A stretch of 58,166 bases of DNA from positions 1 to 58,166 of the forward strand of contig CAYSDL010000004.1 in the NCBI GenBank assembly GCA_964429875.1, in the 5' to 3' direction. A program made the position numbers and the translations under genes. A model generated the notes under the pieces. That model saw only the letters and a list, made by a program, of their open reading frames with translations. It was not told the origin of the DNA and searched no databases. This DNA is from CAYSDL01 sp964429875. Lineage in GTDB: Bacteria > Fidelibacterota > Marinisomatia > SCGC-AAA003-L08 > D37C17. How positions within the stretch are numbered: the stretch's first letter is position 1; each line of letters starts with the position of its first letter. This document shows positions 53,248-58,166 of the stretch, one piece after another.

Positions 53248-54534
53248 ATGTTGACTTATTTAATTATAATTCTAATAATTGGCTTGATATCATCTAAAAT
53301 AAAATCAGAAAATGAATATATATTTGTATCTAGAAAGCTTACTCTCCCTGCATTCATAGCTACATTTGTTACTACATGGTACGGAGGAATACTTGAGATT
53401 GGTAGATTTACCTATCAAAATGGTATAGTCACATGGGTTATTTTTTGTTTGTTTTATTATATATCTGCAATAATCTTCCTCAAATTTTTTGCTTTCAAAA
53501 TTCATGATAATAATATTGATAGTATCCCAGAATATTTTCATAAATATTACGGTTACATTTCGGGTCTATTCTCATCATTTATAATAATGCTTATATCTTC
53601 ACCAGCACCTTATATAATTATTTTTTCTGTAATTTTTCAACATGTTTATGAAATTTCATATTTTTATTCAATTCTAATTGGATTATTTTTTTCAATTGCC
53701 TATTTATTTTTTGGAGGATTTAGATCTATAATAAGAACTGATAAAATACAATTTATATTAATGTACATAGGCTTTATTGTAATTATTATAAATTTATATA
53801 ATAAATATGGGGGGATTAATTATTTATTAACCAATCTCCCAGAAAATCATTTAAATATAACAAGTAATCTTCCTATTGGATATATTTTATCATGGATGTT
53901 AATATCAATGATAACATTTATTGATCCAAATATATTTCAAAGAATATATATAGCTAAAAATAAGTTTGTAATAAAAAAAGGTATATTAGTATCAATATTC
54001 TTCTGGATTATATTCGATTTACTAACTATAACAACAGGGTTATATGCATCAACGATATTAAACAATACTAATATAACAACAAGTCCATATTTAGCGCTTT
54101 CAGATATAGTTTTATCTCCATTTTCACAAAGCATATTTCTAATATCTTTATTATCTATAGTTATGTCGACAATTGATAGCTTTACATTTACATCAGCTAT
54201 TACATTAAGTAAGGAAATAAATTTTAACAAAAATAAAAAAACTAATGTTCAAATAGGTATATTAATTACAACTTTAATATCACTAATTATTATCTTTATT
54301 TTTACAAATGTTATTGATATTTGGTATGTATTTGGCTCTATTGGAGCATCTTCACTTTTAATTCCATTAATAAAATTGATATACCAACAGAAGAAAAGAA
54401 CATTTTATCCTGAGTTAACATTAATATTACCAGCAGCAGCATGCATTATATGGATAATATTAGATAACCCATTTGGTATTAATTGTATGTATCCTGGAAT
54501 ATTTATAAGTATATGTATTAATTATTATTCTTAG
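53248..54534 (+). CDS. Sodium:solute symporter family transporter, predicted thiamine or precursor uptake
   Basis: This 428-residue protein has about twelve membrane helices and SSF features. FVSRKLTLPAFIATFVTTWY is at about 27-46, GGFRSIIRTDKIQFILMYIG at about 155-174, MITFIDPNIFQRIYIAKNK at about 217-235, and LLSIVMSTIDSFTFTSAITL is the sodium-site segment. It is shorter than the usual 450-550. Its ATG follows the receptor stop with no gap, so it lies in the riboswitch-controlled operon. TPP-regulated SSF transporters (ThiV type) are known elsewhere and are predicted to carry thiamine or its pyrimidine. The 3' end overlaps ilvC by 17 nt, convergently. Confidence 0.88.
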   Translation: MLTYLIIILIIGLISSKIKSENEYIFVSRKLTLPAFIATFVTTWYGGILEIGRFTYQNGIVTWVIFCLFYYISAIIFLKFFAFKIHDNNIDSIPEYFHKYYGYISGLFSSFIIMLISSPAPYIIIFSVIFQHVYEISYFYSILIGLFFSIAYLFFGGFRSIIRTDKIQFILMYIGFIVIIINLYNKYGGINYLLTNLPENHLNITSNLPIGYILSWMLISMITFIDPNIFQRIYIAKNKFVIKKGILVSIFFWIIFDLLTITTGLYASTILNNTNITTSPYLALSDIVLSPFSQSIFLISLLSIVMSTIDSFTFTSAITLSKEINFNKNKKTNVQIGILITTLISLIIIFIFTNVIDIWYVFGSIGASSLLIPLIKLIYQQKKRTFYPELTLILPAAACIIWIILDNPFGINCMYPGIFISICINYYS

Positions 54535-55498
54535 AAAATAATATCTTTTTTATTTTTTCAATCTCTTTTAATGATGATTTATCAATTGTGGAATTGAATT
54601 TTAGAGAATTAACATTGTTTTCTAAATCCTTTTTAAATGCACCAGACTTTATATTTTTAAGAATATTATGTAATTTAATTTCATAATCATCATCAATTAA
54701 GTAATTGCCTGATTTTAATCCACCGTATCTTGCTGTATCACTAATTGCACTATAAAGATAATCAATTCCTTTATCGTGAAAAAGGTCAAGAATCATTTTA
54801 GCTTCATAGTAACATACAAACCAGGCAACAATAGGCGAGTAACCATGCTCAAGTAATACTTTAAGTGATTTTTCTATAGATAATGGTATAGAGCCAGTTA
54901 GAAGAGCTTGTTCGCCATAGAGGTCAGTTTCTGTTTCCTCTTTAAAAGAAGATAAAAAAGAGCAGATTCGAGATGAACCAATTGCTTTACTATAGGATTT
55001 AATGACTTCAAGCGTATCACCAGAGTAATCATTATGTATAGCTAACAAAGCAGGAATTCCTGACCCTGCTTTAAATTTATCACGTAACAATTGTCCTCCA
55101 CCACTTGGGGCGACCATAGCAACATTTATATTTTTAGGAGGATTAATTAATTTATAATGAATATTATACCCATGTGAAAACAAAAGCGTTTGTCCATTTG
55201 AAAGATTATCATGAATTAAAGCTGAATAAACAGATTCCATTTTAGAATCAGGAACTAACATAGAAACTATATCTACATTTTTTACAAGTTTATCAATTGG
55301 GAAGTATTTAATATCATATTTTTTTAATAATGATATTGATTGACTATTATCTCGAACTCCGACAGCAACGTCTACCCCGCTATCTTTTAAATTTAAAGCT
55401 TGAGCTTTTCCTTGATTACCAAATCCTACAACTCCTACTTTTTTATCTCTTATTACAGATAAATCTATATTGGCATCTTTAAAAATCTTTGTTTTCAT
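54518..55498 (-). CDS. ilvC: Ketol-acid reductoisomerase
   Basis: IlvC performs the second step of branched-chain amino-acid synthesis. This 326-residue class I enzyme has VGVVGFGNQGKAQALNLKDS (about 22-41), VAMVAPSGGGQLLRDKFKAG, KEETETDLYGEQALLTGSIP with metal-binding acidic residues (about 185-204), YYEAKMILDLFHDKGIDYLY and SAISDTARYGGL. No other ilv or leu gene is nearby. It lies 51 nt after yhbY. Confidence 0.96.
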   Translation of the reverse strand: MKTKIFKDANIDLSVIRDKKVGVVGFGNQGKAQALNLKDSGVDVAVGVRDNSQSISLLKKYDIKYFPIDKLVKNVDIVSMLVPDSKMESVYSALIHDNLSNGQTLLFSHGYNIHYKLINPPKNINVAMVAPSGGGQLLRDKFKAGSGIPALLAIHNDYSGDTLEVIKSYSKAIGSSRICSFLSSFKEETETDLYGEQALLTGSIPLSIEKSLKVLLEHGYSPIVAWFVCYYEAKMILDLFHDKGIDYLYSAISDTARYGGLKSGNYLIDDDYEIKLHNILKNIKSGAFKKDLENNVNSLKFNSTIDKSSLKEIEKIKKILFSKNNN

Positions 55499-55549
55499 AT
55501 ATAGAAAATTTTAAATAAATAATTGAACTATGTAATTTACTAAGATAAA

Positions 55550-55840
55550 CTAATTAGGAATGACTATATTATTTTCAGTTTTTTCAAAATTCTTTTTATA
55601 CAAAATAAGAATTTTACCAATATCTCCTACGATATGACAATCTAGCTTATCTTCTAAGGTATTTTTAGACGCAAGCATACATTTCTTTTCTGAGAATTTT
55701 ACTTTAATCAGTTCATTAGCTTCAAGAGAAGTTGAGATAGAACTTATTGAGCCTTCAGTAAGTGCTTTTTTACCAACGATAACTTGTGGCTTATAATTGT
55801 GAGCAAGACCTCTAAGATACTTACGTTGTGATCCCTTCAA
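55550..55840 (-). CDS. yhbY: YhbY-family (CRM domain) RNA-binding protein
   Basis: This 96-residue protein matches the CRS1-YhbY domain: KGSQRKYLRGLAHNYKPQVI at the N-terminus, VGKKALTEGSISSISTSLEA with the GxxG-like loop, NELIKVKFSE, and CHIVGDIGKILILYKKNFE. It associates with pre-50S particles in E. coli. It follows the dockerin protein gene by 6 nt. Confidence 0.93.
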   Translation of the reverse strand: MKGSQRKYLRGLAHNYKPQVIVGKKALTEGSISSISTSLEANELIKVKFSEKKCMLASKNTLEDKLDCHIVGDIGKILILYKKNFEKTENNIVIPN

Positions 55841-55846
55841 TATAAT

Positions 55847-57919
55847 TTATCCTAGAATTAAATTAACAAGTGAAACAACATCAAGTACATTAACCTCTCC
55901 ATCTGAGTTTATATCTGCAGTCTCTGAGGTTTGAGTCCCAAGAATTACATTTACAAGTGATACAACATCTAAAACATTAATATCACCATCTAAATTAATG
56001 TCACCTATTAATAAATCAAATGCTATTGCTTCTAATTTAAAATCATCAATGGCTGCTTCTACAAGAGATCCTCCTGAACCGACATCTCCGTCATATGATA
56101 GATCAGAAGCAATAAATTTAAATTGTATTTGATTTGAAAGTACCAAATAATCTCCTAGAACAAACCTTTTTCTATCCCAATTTGGATTCGATTGATTAGT
56201 AGATTCTAGATTAGACCAATTATTCCCATCATTGGAAACTTGAACTTGCCAAATGTCAGTTCCTGGATTGTTACCTAAGTTATTAGTATACCACCTCCAG
56301 TATGTTAACATTACATCATCGTAATTAGATAAATCATAAATAGGGGAATATAATGTTGTTGTGCCTCCATCTACATCATCTTGACCTGAATTATTTTCCA
56401 CTTCATCATTTCCTGTAACAAAACAATTTTCCCCTTGTTCTGAATGGTCTAAATCAGGTTGAGCTAAAATACCATCATCATAAGTAGGGTTAGGTTCTAC
56501 TAATTCCCATATTCCTGAAGATGCGTCTGATTCTACTGTCCATCCACTATCAGTTTCAAATTCATCAATCACTATATTGGGCAGCTCTCCATACACAAAC
56601 ATAATATTTTCATTATCTAAAACTGGATAACGTGAAGATTGATCAATATTATTTGATGCTGTTAGATAATAATAAATTAGTATTCCTGCTTGATCAAAAG
56701 TCATTACCGTGTCATAGATATTTGAAGAACTGTTTATCATTTGTACATCGGACCAATTTTCATTATCTAAACTATAATGCAATGTTACATTATCTACATT
56801 ACCATCAAACGATTCTACAATAGCTTCAAATAAAACATAAGGTCCACTTTCATCAATATTCACATCTAAGATATCTTCATGAATAATACTTACGCCGCCA
56901 ACCTCAAATACAAATAAACCTTGCTCTATATCACTTGAGATGATAAGCCCACTTGGTAAATATGCATATACTCCCCAATTACTAACATATAAGCCTTCAA
57001 CATCACTCATATCATAATATGCAATTTCTTGCAAATTTTCGGGGTTAGATATATCAACAATTCTTGTCCCATCAGCATAATAAGAAATAATTAATTGATC
57101 AGTGCCAGGACGAACATATAAATTATGAGCAGTATGTTCCTCCCATTCAGGAGTTTGATATTCATCAACTAAATTAATATTTGAATAGTCAGATATATCC
57201 CAAACTTTTATATGACCTCCTAAATTTTCATCACCTGTAAATAGATAATTTTCATCCTCAGTTACAGCAACATCATGAGTACTAATACCATTTATGCCCG
57301 CGAAATGTGATGTTAGTGTTGTTGGATTAGTTTTATCTGAAACATCAACTATATAAAAATAACCTGAATAAATAGCAGCGCAATATAATTTATTATTAAA
57401 TACTTCTATATCATGACAATATTCTTGATTCCACGTCCCAACTAAATTAGGATTTGATGGTGATTGCAGATCATATATCCATACATCATGCTCATCAGCT
57501 CCAACAATATATAAATATCCATCATGATCTACATGGATGTTATGAGAATTATCTACATCAGTTATTGTATTAACTAAAACAGGGTTATCTAAATCATCAA
57601 CACTTACAATTTTAATACCATCATTTGCCTCAGTACCTATATAAACATGTCTGTCCCAATATTTCAAATCTCTCCAAATACTGTTACTACCTGAAATTCT
57701 ACCAACTTCAAAAGGATTATAAGGATCAGTTATATCGACAAAAGATGCAGCATTAGCAAGACCAATTACTGCAAATTCTCGTTCATCTTGTGAAAACCCT
57801 GTAATATCTGAGCAATCCATCTCATATGGAATATGTGAAAGAAGTTGCATATTATAGCCTTCAGATAAACTTATATTTAACAAAAGTGTTACTATTATAA
57901 AACTTGTGAGTCTATTCAT
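55847..57919 (-). CDS. Secreted LVIVD/choice-of-anchor-B propeller protein with dockerin
   Basis: This 690-residue protein has a signal peptide (SFIIVTLLLNISLSEG) and an LVIVD-type beta-propeller (about 20-340; repeats such as NAASFVDITDPYNPFEVGRI, YIVDVSDKTNPTTLTSHF, TRIVDISNPENLQEIAYYD). Next come an Ig-like region and a jelly-roll/MAM-like domain (about 450-630). It ends in a two-repeat dockerin: GDINLDGDINVLDVVSLVNV and ADINSDGEVNVLDVVSLVNL, each with an EF-hand-type Ca loop. Dockerins bind cohesins, and a cohesin-like protein is encoded at 33075-33827. The function is unknown; export to the surface or medium is likely. No NPFNP-type sorting tail is present. Confidence 0.85.
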   Translation of the reverse strand: MNRLTSFIIVTLLLNISLSEGYNMQLLSHIPYEMDCSDITGFSQDEREFAVIGLANAASFVDITDPYNPFEVGRISGSNSIWRDLKYWDRHVYIGTEANDGIKIVSVDDLDNPVLVNTITDVDNSHNIHVDHDGYLYIVGADEHDVWIYDLQSPSNPNLVGTWNQEYCHDIEVFNNKLYCAAIYSGYFYIVDVSDKTNPTTLTSHFAGINGISTHDVAVTEDENYLFTGDENLGGHIKVWDISDYSNINLVDEYQTPEWEEHTAHNLYVRPGTDQLIISYYADGTRIVDISNPENLQEIAYYDMSDVEGLYVSNWGVYAYLPSGLIISSDIEQGLFVFEVGGVSIIHEDILDVNIDESGPYVLFEAIVESFDGNVDNVTLHYSLDNENWSDVQMINSSSNIYDTVMTFDQAGILIYYYLTASNNIDQSSRYPVLDNENIMFVYGELPNIVIDEFETDSGWTVESDASSGIWELVEPNPTYDDGILAQPDLDHSEQGENCFVTGNDEVENNSGQDDVDGGTTTLYSPIYDLSNYDDVMLTYWRWYTNNLGNNPGTDIWQVQVSNDGNNWSNLESTNQSNPNWDRKRFVLGDYLVLSNQIQFKFIASDLSYDGDVGSGGSLVEAAIDDFKLEAIAFDLLIGDINLDGDINVLDVVSLVNVILGTQTSETADINSDGEVNVLDVVSLVNLILG

Positions 57920-57950
57920 TTATATATCCAATTTGTATACGTTTATAAAT

Positions 57951-57974
57951 TATATAATATTTAAATATTATATA
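57951..57974. promoter_or_regulatory. 24-bp perfect palindrome upstream of the dockerin gene
   Basis: TATATAATATTT joined to its exact complement spans 57951-57974 and ends 32 nt before the start codon of the dockerin protein. It contains TATAAT-like sequences on both strands and could be an operator, a promoter core or a cruciform site. The 247-nt spacer 57920-58166 holds no open frame worth reporting. Confidence 0.4.
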
Positions 57975-58116
57975 TGTATAAAACTGTAACAAATTAGATA
58001 AAATGTGACCTTCATCAAATAAATATCATATTAAATAAATTAACTTGGAATAAGTGAGATTAAGATGGTTGTCTTACTTTCTTACTGAAATGTCTCTGAT
58101 TGGCCTTGGTGACACA

Positions 58117-58148
58117 AATAAACCCCTGATAGTTTTCAGGGGTTTATT
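58117..58148. terminator. Bidirectional terminator at the right edge
   Basis: AATAAACCCCTGA (58117-58129) pairs perfectly with TCAGGGGTTTATT (58136-58148) around a 6-base loop. The trailing sequence on the plus strand is ATTATTTT. It probably ends a transcript arriving from outside the window and resembles the hairpin at 140-165 in its AAACCCC/GGGGTTT stem. Confidence 0.85.
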
Positions 58149-58166
58149 ATTTTAAAGATTATATTT

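Overview
The window is about 58 kb of very AT-rich (roughly 70% or more A+T), gene-dense bacterial chromosome. Nearly every gene is on the minus strand and most neighbours overlap or sit within 20 nt. The gene set is core housekeeping, with no phage, insertion-sequence, integrase or CRISPR signal. A secreted protein carrying a cohesin-like domain and an NPFNP-type C-terminal sorting domain, a secreted dockerin protein, AT richness, compact operons and TonB-dependent uptake together suggest a free-living marine bacterium of the Fibrobacteres-Chlorobi-Bacteroidetes neighbourhood. The best guess is Marinimicrobia (SAR406); this is an inference from gene content, not a phylogeny.

Layout, read in the direction of minus-strand transcription (high to low coordinates). 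(1) 55847-57919 is a secreted LVIVD/propeller protein with a dockerin, followed by yhbY and ilvC. (2) 50854-54534 is the only plus-strand operon of size: a TPP riboswitch, a TonB-dependent receptor and a sodium:solute symporter, predicted to import thiamine or a precursor. (3) 50806 down to 38083 is a long directon: rnhB (apparently fused to a decayed YraN domain), ggt, lepB with a large acidic insert, four uncharacterised small genes, a cold-shock protein, a TPMT-like methyltransferase, folB, folK, a deoxynucleoside kinase, a 42-residue membrane microprotein, a quinone-oxidoreductase-like enzyme, pgk, tpiA, secG, tRNA-Leu(GAG) and a TPR protein, ending at a terminator. (4) 38022-33947: HAD phosphatase, acpS, nnr (NAD(P)HX repair), a VanZ-like protein and murA. 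(5) 33075-33827: a stand-alone cohesin-like secreted protein with a strong terminator. (6) 33002-16326: an almost gapless 16.7-kb run, trkA-trkH-lepA-CPBP protease-lgt-methyltransferase-lipoprotein-purE-rfbD-two glycosyltransferases-accA-acyl-CoA carboxylase beta-atuA-atuA C-domain-enoyl-CoA hydratase-MORN protein. (7) 15543-10519: acyl-CoA synthetase, purM, gpsA and an M48 protease, with a plus-strand tRNA-Leu(CAA) and two small membrane proteins beside it. (8) tRNA-Arg(CCT), then a membrane TPR protein and a terminator. (9) 9617-715: the conserved translation operon nusA-infB-rbfA-truB-ribF-rpsO-pnp followed by ald; then a small MerR regulator and tRNA-Pro(GGG).

The most interesting points are: rbfA has no ATG, GTG or TTG able to start the full-length protein and probably starts at AUU or AUA; RnhB carries a C-terminal YraN-like domain without its nuclease residues; signal peptidase I has a ~200-residue insert with two Ca-binding-like acidic repeats; the TPP riboswitch ends directly on the receptor's ribosome-binding site; cohesin-like and dockerin modules occur on separate secreted proteins; an AtuA/carboxylase/hydratase module lacks its biotin carboxylase partner; a 42-residue gene lies between the dNK and oxidoreductase genes; and three strong terminators end 0-24 nt before the next start codon. 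No wholly new multi-gene defence or mobile system is evident.
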